A DNA stretch of 64,000 bases. It comes from Cercis canadensis (Eukaryota > Streptophyta > Magnoliopsida > Fabales > Fabaceae). The stretch covers positions 1 through 64,000 of the forward strand of contig QAOA01000393.1 of the NCBI GenBank assembly GCA_003255065.1, written 5' to 3'. The notes beneath the pieces were generated by a model. That model was given only the letters and a program-made list of their open reading frames with translations, was not told where the DNA came from and ran no database searches. This document shows positions 12,780 to 24,633 of this stretch, one piece after another. The position numbers and the translations under genes were made by a program. Every line of letters starts with the position of its first letter. The stretch's first letter is position 1.

Positions 12780-13411
12780 CGTAAAATTACAGCTGAGAAA
12801 TAAACACAAAGATTACGCATCGGAATTAAAGCGCTTGGGACTCGCTAATTACCTTGGCGAGCTACAGCTTAGACCACGAAACCTTCGAAACCCTAACTGG
12901 AGTTTGAGTAGCTGGTATTTTTCCCTTTGACCAAGATGCGGGATCTGGGAAAGTACATGACATAAATAGAAGATATTTTCTAGTGATGTGAAAATAAATA
13001 CCCCTATGCTTTTTAAAATTATGAAGTAGTACCCTCCTTTTTCAATTATTCCAATTATATTCCATGGGTTAAGATTTAAATATATTATAGGTCCTTATAA
13101 TTTTAGTATTAGGTCTTTACATTAAATTTTTTTTTAATCAGCTCCTTATATATTTAATTTGGTGTAATTGGTTAAAAGGGTTAATTTTAAAAATTGAATT
13201 ACTTTATTTATAAGACTTAATTTCGAATTTTATTGTAAAAAAAAAAATTTAATAAATAATCTGTAAATATTATTATAAGATTTTGTTAAAGTAATCTTAA
13301 AAACTTAGTGACTCCTTTTACCCTAAAATTTTTTATACCAAAAAATAAATTTGATATAATTGGGCCTTCTTTGTCACCCCCTATGACGCCATTAGACTCA
13401 TAATGACATGA
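12780..13411 (-). promoter_or_regulatory. Promoter and non-coding first exon of the splicing factor gene (block A, duplicated at 371-1010)
   Basis: Read on the minus strand, this block contains a probable first exon (about 12860-12940) with GTTAGGGTTTCGAAGG and a donor-like CCAAG/GTAATT. It lies 0.75 kb upstream of the start codon at 12024. A second possible donor (CTGG/GTAACT) lies at about 12720, so the leader may be spliced in more than one way. The whole block is present again at 371-1010 almost unchanged. Exon limits are inferred, not proven. Confidence 0.55.
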
Positions 13412-14410
13412 CTGATGGTGTACTTATGTGGCAAAAACATTATCTTAGTTAATACATGCATGGCATAACTCAACACCATGTAAGATACACACGGGACTTG
13501 CACGTGGGCCCCACCATCACTTGCAAGTCATGTGGCCAAGCTCCATCCTCTTTCACTGGCTTCTCTAAAAGCCACCGAAAACACAAGATTTCCTCAAGCT
13601 ACTGAGGCATCATGTCCACTGAAATTGCTAGCCTTCGATTCACTACAGAAAACTTTAAACTAGATCGAGATGAAAAGCAAAAGAACCACAAAATAACAGA
13701 AATTTTAAGCTTCCTCCACTCGAATTTTGAGATCGAGAATGAGAGTCTTCAAGAGTCCACGGAAGTTGTAAAAAAACTTTGCGAGAAAGATATGAAGGGT
13801 TGGGAAAGGGGATCATATAGATGAAAGCGCGAGTCTAATAATGGAAACTAGGGTGGAGAGAGAGGAAAACACGAACAAAAGTGGAGAACAAGGTTGGTGG
13901 CCACGACAATGGAGTGCAAGGGTTTTCAGACACCTTCAAGCCTTCAACTCAAAGCTTGAATTCCTACATATATATACCCATAAAATTTTCTTGGATTATT
14001 AGGTTAAAATGTTTGCAAATTGATTATCTCACTTGGTGAAAATTGCTCATTGTTGAAACCATTCTTTTCTTTTCTTTTTTTATGGAATTTGTGGTGTTTC
14101 ATACTGTGACTGCTATAGAAGCCAGTGAAGAAGGAGGGTGAAACTTGGTCACAAAACTTGAATGTGATGAGAAGGCTCATTTTGTCATGTGCAATGCTTA
14201 CTTAGTATAGAGTTGTCTTATGCCACATATGCGCACTTAGCTCAATTCAAATAAAGATTTACAAATTCAAACTTGAGCTAGATTTTTTTTAGCCTACTTT
14301 TGAGTTCAGCTTCAATGAATTTGGCTCCATTTGGATAGTTATTTTTTAAAATATTGCATATAAATTTTAATAATTTTTTTAGAATATTTAATTGTTCTAC
14401 TGTGGACTGT
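13412..14410. other. Intergenic with one unsupported 70-codon ORF
   Basis: Lies between the two blocks that are fused at the left edge. An ATG-initiated ORF at 13612-13824 (plus) would encode a charged peptide starting MSTEIASLRF. It resembles nothing I know and is probably chance or a relic. Confidence 0.3.
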
Positions 14411-14783
14411 GAGCTAAATAGGTCAGCCATTAGCCACTTTAGGAAATTGGGCAAAAAAGACTTTTGGGTGTTTTGGTTATTGGACTAAACATAGATCCTT
14501 TTTTTTGGTCCAAACGTGTAGATTTTTTTTTTTTTTGAAGAAAATAAAAAACATGCAAAGCAAATAAAAACCGAAGCAATCCTTGTCACATACAAAGCGA
14601 CACACATTAAATTGAATGTGCCGTTTGTTAGATGGTAAAAAGAGTTAGGAATTAAGAAGAATATAAATGACAACATCTGGAACAAACATTAAAAGAAATC
14701 TCAAACCACTGACAGAAATTGAGTTATACATCAGAATCATAAGTAAAATAAGAAGAGAAACTAGAATGAAAGTCAATATGAGG
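14411..14783. repeat. Block B, duplicated at 1-370
   Basis: Nearly identical to 1-370, starting GAGCTAAATAGG and ending AAGTCAATATGAGG in both copies. No coding content is supported. It forms one half of the swapped junction described for the left edge. Confidence 0.85.
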
Positions 14784-15615
14784 GAGAGAGAGAAACATGC
14801 CACCACTTGTACAGGGTCATTAGAGACTGCACCAGTTTACAACAATCTCAAAATGGCTCTTGAAAGTCAATATCGTCTTCAACTCTCTTTGTTAAAAATA
14901 TCTCTACACTTTTTTCAATTTTCAATATCGTATTCTATTGGTCAAGAAGACAAATATATCGCTTCATTATTTTTTCTTTCTTTTTCTCTTCGAAATCAAT
15001 TTGAATAATATTCTAGATTGCTGTAGTTCATGTTATAATCAAAATTAATATTGCTATATAGACCTTGACAACATGTTTTTTTTGTATGAATTATCTCACC
15101 GAGTTTACCTGCTTATTTGGATTCCCTTACCAATTAGCTGATGTCTTTGTGTGAAAGAATATTCTAAGTACTAATATTTGAAGGTCAAACTATAAAATCT
15201 TTGGCTCTCAAATACTAGATTGGAAAATGCTAGTTCCAATCATATTAATGGATCCTCAAATATGTTTTTCCAAAGATGCTATAAAATGTGTTGTATATAT
15301 CATGGTTTTAGAGTTGCAAATCAAGTAATTAATTAGTATAAACCTTCTTAATACTATCTACGAAATAGCACAGTTTGACTTTGAATGGAAATTGGGTATC
15401 AATCATATTCATGCAGTATAAAAGCGAGTTATCAATCACCACATCATTTCTGGCAAAAAAAAACAAAAACATCATTTAGTAATACTCCTGTCAATCATAG
15501 TAATTCCAACCATTCTCCAAAGTAATTGAACTTTTGAATTTAAATTGTAACGTCGAATATACATCAGTTCTAATGACTGGAAAATTCTCTATCAATCATA
15601 ATTTAGAAATAGGTT
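14784..15615. other. Intergenic, nothing recognised
   Basis: AT-rich sequence downstream of the minus-strand LOB-domain gene. The part just left of 15615 may hold its 3' UTR. Confidence 0.4.
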
Positions 15616-16481
15616 TTAATTAAACCAAGGAGTTTGACTTGAAGGACCCTGCTGAAACTGCCCTATGCTGCTTTGTGCTGCCAAGAGATTAAAGTTTGAT
15701 TCAGCTTCAACTAGAGGGATTTGGGACTTGTGGAACGCAATGTGAGCTTGGATTTCGGCTAGCTCACTTTCTGCATTTTGGATTTGTTGATGCAACTGAG
15801 AGATAATCCCAGCACATCCATAAACAGGGTCTTGAATCCGACATTGTGCTTCAAAATATAAAGTTTCTGCTGCTTGTGCTCGTACATGGGTTGGGATTTG
15901 CTGCAAAATAAAAATTTTACGAAGATATTATTCGAATATAAACTTCTGTGCTCAATTTTTTTAAAAAAAAAAAAAAAACTCATAAAAAAATTTGAGAATT
16001 TTTATTTTTTTTGTTACGTAATGGCATGAAATCTCAAACCTTGCAAACTACCTAAAACCTTTATCAGTAGACTACATCTAGTGTGTAGTAGTTTAGACTT
16101 TTCATCTTTGGTATTACATAGTGGCAGAATGATCATTATAAATGAATAAAAACACAGGTCAAGGACAAAAAAACACACACAAAAGACTTTTCTAAAAATG
16201 TAGAATAAAATTTAAAAAACAATAAAAAGTATTCTGAATACTCTTTATTAGAAGATACATGTATTTGATTCCATTTTAGGGGATATTATTATACTAAAAG
16301 CTACAATGATATTCATTATTCTAGTTACCTGAAGCATTTTTCCAACATTGCTGCCACCATAAACTCTATGAACGCAAGCGAATCTATGAGGATCATTGGC
16401 AGGAAAATAGGGAGAGAAAATGCAATCCGAAGAGCATCTTCTTCTCTGATTCTTGCAAGCTGCACACCGACCAGAAATCAT
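15616..16481 (-). CDS. LOB-domain transcription factor, LBD23/LBD24-like (2 exons)
   Basis: Plant-specific DNA-binding factor of the LATERAL ORGAN BOUNDARIES family, expected to be nuclear. Exons are 16481-16329 and 15900-15616, with a GT-AG intron after MLQ, giving 145 residues. The CX2CX6CX3C zinc-finger-like block is visible as CAACKNQRRRCSSDC. It is followed by the GAS block (FACVHRVYGGSNVGKML, split from QIPTHVRAQAAETLYFEA by the intron). The coiled-coil region is around IISQLHQQIQNAESEL. The intron position inside the GAS block is the usual one in this family. I chose the ATG at 16481 because family members begin only a few residues before the first Cys. An in-frame ATG ten codons upstream is also possible. 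The short length fits the small LBD23/LBD24-type proteins. Confidence 0.92.
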
Positions 16482-16529
16482 GATATCAAATCCTCCAAAC
16501 AAAGAAAACAAATCAAGAGATAATCTCAG

Positions 16530-19284
16530 GCACCCTCAAAGATTTTCTCAATCTCTTTGCTCTTGAAGAAGAAGAAAAAATCTTACAAGATTTTCATTTC
16601 CTGTTTGACAGAGAGGAGTATTTGTATTGAGGATACTGGGGAAGATTTCTTAATTTTCAATGGAATTTCCAACGGCTACATTTTTCAAAATTGCAATTCT
16701 TAGAAGGAAAGTTTTGCTGAGGATGGAAAGAATACACCACGGATTGAGGGGTTTAGGGTTCTCTCCATTTTAAGATGCTGTCTAATCCCCCATTTAAGAG
16801 TAGACCACGATTTTTCCAAATTTTAGATTACATATTGATTTGATTCGATCTTTATGACCAAAAGGGAATTAGACCATATATCATGCACGTTTGATATATA
16901 TACACCACCAAATTGATTAATCAGATTTATAACATTGTTCAGAAGTTCAAACACCATGGTTTTTAACATAAAAAAAAAAAAAGATAAATAACTAATTAGT
17001 AATTATTTAAATTGCTTTATTTATGTCATGCAGAAATAACCACATTAGCAATAAAAAGTTTCACTTTATAGCTGATTATTAATTTTGGACCGATTTAATC
17101 AATTAAGTTTTATTTTTCTTGTAAAATGTATCAGTATTTTTTTGTTATAAATATATAGAGCTAGATTATATACTTAGCTAGAGATATTAGAGAATGAGAT
17201 TCAAACCTAAGACTTAACTTTTCAGAAAAATATTTAGACTAAATATGTTGTGTGTGCTTGTGTAGATCAGTATTTAAACAAGCTAAAAGAGTTGAAAGAA
17301 TGAGAAATGTTGAAAAATTATAGCCCATTTAATTGGCTTGCAAGAATGGGATTAATGGGAATAGAAAATGAAACGAGAATGAATCAAAAATATATTAGAA
17401 AATAACTTAAAAGAGATGATGGCTATTCCTTTTCAAAATAGGTAGAATCCTTATCCAATATTTCTTTTACAATAATTTGAATTACTATGGTAGTAGAAAA
17501 AAGAATCAAATTGCAAAATATTCTTATTAAAAGCCAATAAAGAAAATCCGAGCAGATTTGAATTTTTACAAAATACAGTAATTGAGTTATAATATCCAGC
17601 AAAAGGGTAGGTACAAATCTACATTAGAAGTTGAAAGTTTGTGCTATAATTAACCCATCACACACTAAAAGAAAATAAAGAAAGAATTAAGAATCACATT
17701 GGAAATTAAGGGTTTATGTTAGATTGGATGTGGTCGGTATGAGTAAAAATGACAGAAGAAACATAGAGAAATAAAAATTGACAATATGTTAATTATCACT
17801 TGATCATTTTGTTCTTAATTTCTATTTCAACGGTTAATCTTAACCTAACTAAGAGATATATGACATCCAGATTTTTTAGCTGACATATATTGGAAAATTA
17901 AGCGAGAGAAATTATTTGCTAATTGTTTTATATATATATATATAATCACATCCTCCAGCTAAAGGAAGCAAAGAGAATAAAGAATCCCATGCACTTGAAA
18001 GATTTATATGTCAGATGGGATGTGTTTTGTATGACTGAAAATGAAATTAAGAACTATATCCTAACTTGTGGTAAAGGAGTCCGCTTTACATTTTTTTTGG
18101 TCCAAGCGCCCTCTTCATTTTGAACAAAAGAAATCAGATTCTATTTTTCTTGCTTTCTTTATTTTATAAGGCTTCAACTTTTAGGAACAAAATCTGATTT
18201 ATATGATATCATAGATTATCTTTACATTTGACAGATTACGAACATAAAGACCTTGGCAAAAGCGAAAATCTGAATTTTTTTTTTAGCATATTTCTTACTT
18301 CCATTTTCTTGTGCCAAATCCAACGAGTCACAAAGAGAAGATATTTAATAAATAATTTGAAAGATTATTTTCACTAAATGAGAATCTGTGTCCAACGAAA
18401 AAATAAAAATCTATGTATAATTTGAAAGATAATTTTCCTTAAAAGAAAATCTACGAGAGACACAGAACTTATTGCAGATGATCTAGCAGTCTAATTAAGA
18501 AACTAAACACGGTTTGGTGGGTACTTTAATTGAACGATAGAGTAAGATCTGGTAATGTTAAATATATTTTATATGTTAGATACTAAGGAAATATATTTGG
18601 TTGAATAGTGAAATAGGTTTGTCTTAGCACAAAACACACCAAAGAGATAGCAGGGAAAGAAGAACAGCAAAAGGCTGATCGTTTTGCCCTCAATTTTCCT
18701 GCAAGGTATGTATGATCTTCACCAAATTTTACAACATGAACAAGATTAGGCACTTCAGTGTTGGCTTTTCTTTCTGATTGAACAGTAAATGCCTCTTATT
18801 TTTCATCTTCTATCTCCTTGTCCCTTTCATCTTTTGTCTCCTTGCCCCTTTCATCTTATCTTTCTTTCATCTTCTGCTCTCTCTCCCTTTCAATTCACTC
18901 TATTCGTATCTTCATATCTTTCTTCTTGCTGGCATGGAGACACGCTGGCAGCCAGTCTGCGTGTCTGGTGGAGACACGCTAATTGACAACTGGTGCATTC
19001 AGTGGGTCTCACTTTGCCGCATTTGTTTTTTTTTTTTTTTAGTTTTTAATTTTTAAAAAATTGTAATATTTAGATAATTAAGTTATAAAGTGTAATAATT
19101 GTGTAAATTTATTATCAAATTGTAATATTCAGGTCAATTAGCCAAATAAGTTTATAGAAAAAAAAATCTAAAATATATAAATTGGTTAAGTACTATCTTA
19201 AATTTCTGCTTTTTAAAAGTCATATTTGATTTAATATAATAAATCTAGAGAAAAGTACCTCGTATCTTATTAGACAACAAACAC
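16530..19284. other. Intergenic, AT-rich
   Basis: Upstream region of the LOB-domain gene followed by unrecognised AT-rich sequence. A pyrimidine-rich stretch with repeated CCCTTTCATCTT motifs lies at about 18795-18900, and three copies of GAGACACGCT-like motifs (or their complement) at about 18937-18980. A short TA run lies at 17930-17943. No gene is supported. Confidence 0.45.
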
Positions 19285-19292
19285 AACACAAT
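19285..19292. repeat. Left 8-bp target-site duplication of the hAT element
   Basis: AACACAAT directly before the left terminus, repeated exactly at 22265-22272 after the right terminus. Confidence 0.95.
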
Positions 19293-19551
19293 TAGGGGTG
19301 TAATCGGTCCGGTTCGGTCCGGTTTTCACCCCAAACCGTGACCGGACCGACCAGAGAAATTTGGTCCGGTTTTTCAAATTTTTGACATTAAAACCGAATC
19401 AAACCGAACCGGTATGAACCGGTCCGGTTCGGTCGGTTTGGCCAAAAAACCTGCCGAATTCAGTTTTTCTAATTTTAACAAGAAAATCTGCACATATAAC
19501 CAAATCCACCCAACAAAAAAAATACAAATAAAGTATCCTAATGCACAAAAA

Positions 19552-19939
19552 ATCAGTAAACAAGCCCTTTGGTGGCGTTGGATTACATGGTGTAAACTTG
19601 GATTCTATAGCTTTTCTAAGGGGATTGAATTCCAGCTCTTGGTTGATATTGGATTACAGAATATAATCTTATACTAACACACCAAACATTGTAATCTAAC
19701 TCTGGAATGTAAGATTACATGAATTTTGAGATTATGGAGTGAAGATTACAGTACAACAAACCTCCCAAGTTTCAAATTATCCTTTAATCCAAATAAATTA
19801 AGTTCTTGAAATTTGACTTTCTTCAATTTAAATCTAATTAAGCTTCAGGACAAATTAGGCTATCTACAATCATATGGTCAATCAGACTGAAGAAATACAT
19901 AAATAGGGAACAATGTGACAAAATATCAGTAAACAAGCC
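19552..19939. repeat. 15-bp direct repeats bounding a 358-bp block inside the hAT element
   Basis: ATCAGTAAACAAGCC occurs at 19552-19566 and again at 19925-19939. The block between them starts CTTTGGTGGCG and has no coding capacity. The arrangement looks like a nested insertion with a long target duplication, or a local duplication. No poly(A) tail or paired termini are obvious. Confidence 0.5.
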
Positions 19940-19984
19940 GAAATATAATTTGTCTACAAGAGCAAACATACGTCTTGCAGGGTA

Positions 19985-21005
19985 TCTGTATTCACATGTT
20001 CATCACATCGAACACCCCGGAAGAATAGTTCTCCACCAGAAAAATGTTTTCCCAAGCAAATATTCAAGGTGACTTCTGAGTCATCCACATAGAAGCCTGC
20101 AAAAATAAGGATCTTTAGATTTCAAAAGCTTATAAAGTTACAGCTTTTGGCATCCAGTTTTGAGAGAGAAAAACATAATAGAAGTGACAGAAGAATATAC
20201 CAAATAGGATACAACTAAGTAAAAGAGGAAAGATTAGCAAACATCGGATGCAAGAAACAAAAGGAGGCAACAGGACTTGTATAGTATTGAATCTGTGAGA
20301 GAAAATGGTATTATTGATATTATCACAAGAAATGACAACTAAGTCAACAGAATTCAACCTTTTGCCAAACAGCAGAATAGGAGACATGCTTAAAATTTAA
20401 GGGCAGATCAGCCACAATGATCTAAGCATAATAAAAGTGAGAGCAAATCAATACTAATCTAGTAATCATAATGGATGCTATGCATGTGGCCATAAGTAAA
20501 TAACTGCAAGACCTTAAATTCCATGACTTCAGTCAATTAACTAGTAATTTCTGACAGCCAGCTATAGTTTACTTATGAGTCAACTCCAATTTTTTGCTTT
20601 TAACTCCTATACCACCCAATGAAGTGTTGAGTTCTAATGCAATTTTTTCTCTTTTCCCTTTTTTTCTGGGTCAAAAGAAAATAATTAAAATATACATAGT
20701 CTAAATGCAAATTGCAATAATGAGATACTAACTTTAGTCAAGTGCAGATCAACCAAAACAATCAATATGGCATAAAGCATATTATTCAATGTAAATTAAT
20801 ATGGAAACCATAACTAAATTTACTTCAAACGGCAAACTCCATTTAACATCTAACAATTTAATTATTGATGCAGGGCAATAGAAGTAATGAAATAAGCTTG
20901 AAAATCTTACCAAGTTCAACATCTCTATTGATTCCATATTCAACAACAAAGCCGTGATGAGAGTCCAATGTGGATCCACCAATATCAGCAAAGAAGTTGC
21001 CTCTT
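19985..21005 (-). pseudogene. Captured fragment of a PKHD-type 2-oxoglutarate/Fe(II) oxygenase gene
   Basis: Two exons on the minus strand join cleanly. The first (about 21005-20911) encodes ADIGGSTLDSHHGFVVEYG and INRDVEL, ending at a GTAAGA donor. The second (20096 to about 19985) follows a TTTTTGCAG acceptor and encodes FYVDDSEVTLNICLGKHF then SGGELFFRGVRCDEHVN. As I recall it, the plant family (At1g22950-like) reads LDSHHGFVVEYG, FHVDDSEVTLN and GGELFFRG. The His of the iron-binding HxD motif is Tyr here (YVD), so the encoded fragment could not bind iron in the normal way. The N-terminal region and the distal His are absent. It lies wholly within the hAT element, so it is a transduplicated fragment rather than a resident gene. 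Confidence 0.8.
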
Positions 21006-21563
21006 ATTCAGGAGTCAAAGTGAACATAGCTGACCAATAGCATTTCCAAAAATTTTCAGTAAAAATCATAAAAGCAAACTAGTGAAAGTTTCAATTATGA
21101 AAAGTTGAAAAGTTCCATTTAATGTTCATAAAAAAACTTACTGGATAATTCAACATGATCTTCTGCCTATATTCCTTGTGTATATACTTTTTGACTCAAA
21201 TTTATCAGTTTGAGCAGGATTATGAGCTACAAGTCCTAGCTTTTAGGATACTTATAAACAGAGAGTATCCACAAAGAAGAGATCCCCAAAATAAATCAAA
21301 CGCCAGACAAGATAACAAGATTTTATTTGCTGAAAATAACAAGAAAATAAAACTCCAAAAAACTAAAACATACAATAATTTCAGTAACAATGTTAAAGAA
21401 TCAAAAAATAAACAGAGTTGGCAGATAGATAACCCAATAAATGTAGCCACAACCCACAGGTAAATCGATACAGTATGCATCATGTATATGTAGCCCCATA
21501 ATAAATGAAATCCTTCAGAAAACAACTAGGTGGGGCATGAACCATGTCAAGGAATTATACAAA

Positions 21564-21725
21564 AAGACAACCATCACACTCGATAAACATCTAATAGATG
21601 CAGCAACCATCACACTCGAGAGAAACAAACCAGAACCATCACACTCGAGAGAACCAAACCAGAACCATCACACTAATAGATGCAACAACCATCACACTCA
21701 AGAGAAACAAACCAGAACCAGAACT
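21564..21725. repeat. Minisatellite, about 30-bp units
   Basis: Four to five imperfect copies of a unit built on ACCATCACACTCGAGAG followed by AAACAAACCAGA. It lies inside the hAT element, upstream (on the minus strand) of the captured exons. Confidence 0.8.
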
Positions 21726-22264
21726 TGATATATATCGAATAATCGAACATATAAATAGAAAATCCTAACTAAACCTAACATATAAGCAGAGGATGTGAAG
21801 GTTAGGTCACAATACCTTATGAAGAAAAACTTGATAGCTTGATTCTTGGCCAAAAACTTGTCCACGATGGCGGCGACGGCAAGGCAGCGACGACGAGGCG
21901 AGCTCTTCAAGTCCGAGGATGGAGGATAGTCAGAGAATAGGAGAGAAAGGAGAGAACTCGAGGAGAGGAAGGAGAACTCGAGCACAGAAGGGAGGATTTC
22001 TGATTTGTGTGAACTGTGAAGTGAGTGAAATGTCGAAGAGTTAGGGTTAGGGCATACCCTTATGTCTAAAACGACGTCGTTTCCCTAATACTCGGTTCAG
22101 TCCGGTTTAGCACTGCTTTTTATTCATAGAAACCGAAAACCGAACCGAATGCTTCGGTTTTTCAAACATTCAAACCAAAAACCGGACCATGTCTCTTGGT
22201 TCGGTCCGGTTTCCTCCGGTTCGGTCCGGTTTTACCGGTTTGGCTGACTTCCCTTACACCCCTA

Positions 22265-22272
22265 AACACAAT
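22265..22272. repeat. Right 8-bp target-site duplication of the hAT element
   Basis: AACACAAT, identical to 19285-19292. Confidence 0.95.
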
Positions 22273-22735
22273 AGCAGTTTTTTTCTTCCCCTGGCAGTCG
22301 AGAGTGTTAGGTGAAAACTTATGAAATATATCTAGCAACTTTATATGGTTTTATCTATATTTAGAAGAAATAAGCTATTTTCTATTAGGTAGCCTTCAGT
22401 TAACCAAAAAAATATAAAAACTATATTATCAACCTTATATTTTAATAACATTCATAAATCCTAATAATATGCAAAAATTTTATCTTTCAATAATTTGAAT
22501 ATAATTATATATTAAAGGGAAGTAGCAAAGGAGCATCTATTGGTATCTATCATTACAAATTAACTAAATTACCTGTAAATGACTAGCAATATTTTTTCTA
22601 GTCGAACTCGGCACATTCATAATTTCAAGAATCTTCTTTTGAATAACCCCTATTATAATATAGTTAAAAACATAAAAAATTGTTATAATTAATTATCAAT
22701 TCTAATTACACATATAAAACAATCCAAGCCGTTAA
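22273..22735. other. Intergenic, AT-rich
   Basis: Sits between the hAT element and the response regulator relic. No feature is recognised. Confidence 0.4.
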
Positions 22736-22739
22736 ACTT

Positions 22740-24633
22740 AAAACCAAAAAAGAAAAATTGCAAGAGAGATTACTGTCCAATCCAAGTTTTCTTATATATG
22801 GCCACCAAGAAGAGATTGTGAAGGTCAGTTGTCCAAAACGTACGACCTTGGACTTCTTTGGAGCCTGAGGTCTTTCTCCATATTGGGCTTCCTCAGTCTT
22901 CTCAGAATATCCCTTTCTCTTGTTGTTGTTTGGTTTTTGTTTAGGCCCTTTCACAGATGATGATGCATCAGAATTAAAATCCTTAATGGTTGGTATCTTG
23001 ACGCCAGATGATGACGGAGAAGAATTCACATCCTCAATGGCTTTTCCTTTCCTAGCAGGCACAGCATATTGCCACACGTCTTTGACATCGGCAGCAGATA
23101 CAGGCTTCATCAGATAAAATGCTGCACCATTCTCTAAACACTGGCTAATGATACTCTTTCTGTTATCCGCAGACATTACTGCATCAAATACAGAACAGAA
23201 AATGCATTGTCAAATGCTATGCTATCTACAAACAAAAGGAATAAGGAAGGGTCTAACAGTGCTACTCAGTAATCACGGGTAGCTGGAATTCCTGTTTGAT
23301 AAGTTGTTGCAGTTCAAGTCCACTCATTCCTGGCATATGAAGGTCGGTGATAACTAAATTAAAGATGCATCTGTGAATCCGAAGAGTCGCCATAGCATCA
23401 TAATCATTGTCAACAGAAAATCATTAGGCTTGCGAAGCAAATAATTCATAAATAAATATATGTAAGCTATCATAGTGTAAAAGTAAAGTGGCCCTAAACC
23501 TCTAACAGATACATCATTTCCATTTGAAAAGCTCTGATGAACATCTAGACCTAATTATGATGCAAGAGTCACTTGTCCATTTATGAAATTATCTCGTGAT
23601 GTATGATAAATATTTGGATCAGTAAGCTGCCTTCTTAATTGTTTTTGAATGGATGTGACTGAAAAGAATATAAGATCAGTAGTGCTCAGGAAAGGGGGGA
23701 AAAGAGTAAAGGAAGACATTAAATATCGTGCTTCCGAGAATTGCCTTAAACTCAAAAAATCAGAATCAAAAATTTCTTATATCTAATAAAAATTAATGCT
23801 TCATTCCATCAAATTGATCCTGCAAAATTCAGATAAATCTTAGGGGACGATTGCTTTACAAAATATTTCATTATAATAATCAATAGGAAAATAGAAAAAG
23901 AATAGAAATTACACCAAAACACTAATTTTACCATAAAAATTAGAGGAGGTGCAAAGAGAATTTTTTTTCTTATTTTTGTTAAAAATAAAATATCACTACA
24001 TGGCACTCCGTGTTCATAATTATGAAACCAACACCAGAAGCATGATGATCAGGTAATGTAATTTAGAACGTGATAAAAAGTTCAAGGAAGGAAATTTCAA
24101 ATTAGCCCAACCTCAAATTCAATGACAAAAATGAAGAATTTGAGTGGAAAATATATGCGTATAAGGCCTTAGAAATACAATTTTTTGATATAAAAGTAGA
24201 AAAGGACCATAAAGAACAAAAAAAAAATCAAAAGGGCACGAATTGAGAGATAGGATTATAAAATTAAAAAAAAAAATTGTAATTACAAATGGATTTGCTT
24301 TAGATTAGAGAAAAAAAAAATTATCATAATCAGGATGAGGACTTCATGTGGAGAAAATGGAAGAAAATCTTAAAGGTTGGTCTAAAAGAGGGGGAAAATG
24401 ATTATCAAAATCCTTATGAGAGATATCCCAAAAGAAATCCATATGATATAAAATCCCAGAGAGCAATAAAAAGCATTACCATGACACCCAGATATTATAG
24501 ACTTGTAGGTAGATTGGTTGAATAAACATATACCTTTGTATGCCAATGATCTGAGTAGGGTTGCAACAATGGACAAGGTAGGAGTATCATCATCAACAAC
24601 CAAAACAGTGATAGGACCTGTCTTGCAAGCCAT
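22740..24633 (-). pseudogene. Type-B response regulator-like gene, decayed
   Basis: Relic of a cytokinin-type response regulator (receiver plus GARP DNA-binding domain). Exon 1 (24633-24534) encodes MACKTGPITVLVVDDDTPT, with the acidic DDD pocket. A second piece (about 23433-23270) encodes NDYDAMATLRIHRC and DLHMPGMSGLELQQ with the phospho-acceptor Asp, then QEFQLPVI. A third (from 23178) encodes MSADNRKSIISQCLENGAAF and YLMKPVSAADVKDVWQYAV, including the conserved Lys of LMKP. The site after PVI reads CTGAGT where a GTGAGT donor is expected, and I see no AG acceptor in frame just before the second piece. The GARP start (PKKSKVV ... WTTDLHNLFLVAI) is split over two frames and the rest of the domain is missing. 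The receiver is well conserved, so loss looks recent. A transcribed receiver-only form cannot be excluded. Confidence 0.75.

Larger units (their letters stand above)
19293..22264. mobile_element. Non-autonomous hAT-type element carrying captured gene exons, 2,972 bp
   Basis: The element has perfect 11-bp terminal inverted repeats (TAGGGGTGTAA and its complement TTACACCCCTA) and an exact 8-bp target duplication (AACACAAT), both diagnostic of the hAT superfamily. Subterminal regions of 100-200 bp at both ends are packed with CCGGTTCGGTCCGGTTT-like motifs in both orientations, as expected for transposase binding arrays. No transposase ORF is present, so it would have to move in trans. Inside are two exons of a PKHD-type oxygenase gene on the minus strand, a CpG-richer block at about 21850-22080 that looks like a promoter and leader on the same strand, and a minisatellite at 21564-21725. 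Exact target duplications suggest a fairly recent insertion. Confidence 0.93.

Noticed and set aside
13612-13824. Small gene between the two duplicated blocks
   Set aside because: The ORF starts with ATG but matches no family. Without expression evidence it is not supported as a gene.
18780-19056. Hydrophobic ORF of 92 codons on the plus strand
   Set aside because: It is produced by the pyrimidine-rich repeat CCCTTTCATCTT and lacks any conserved feature.
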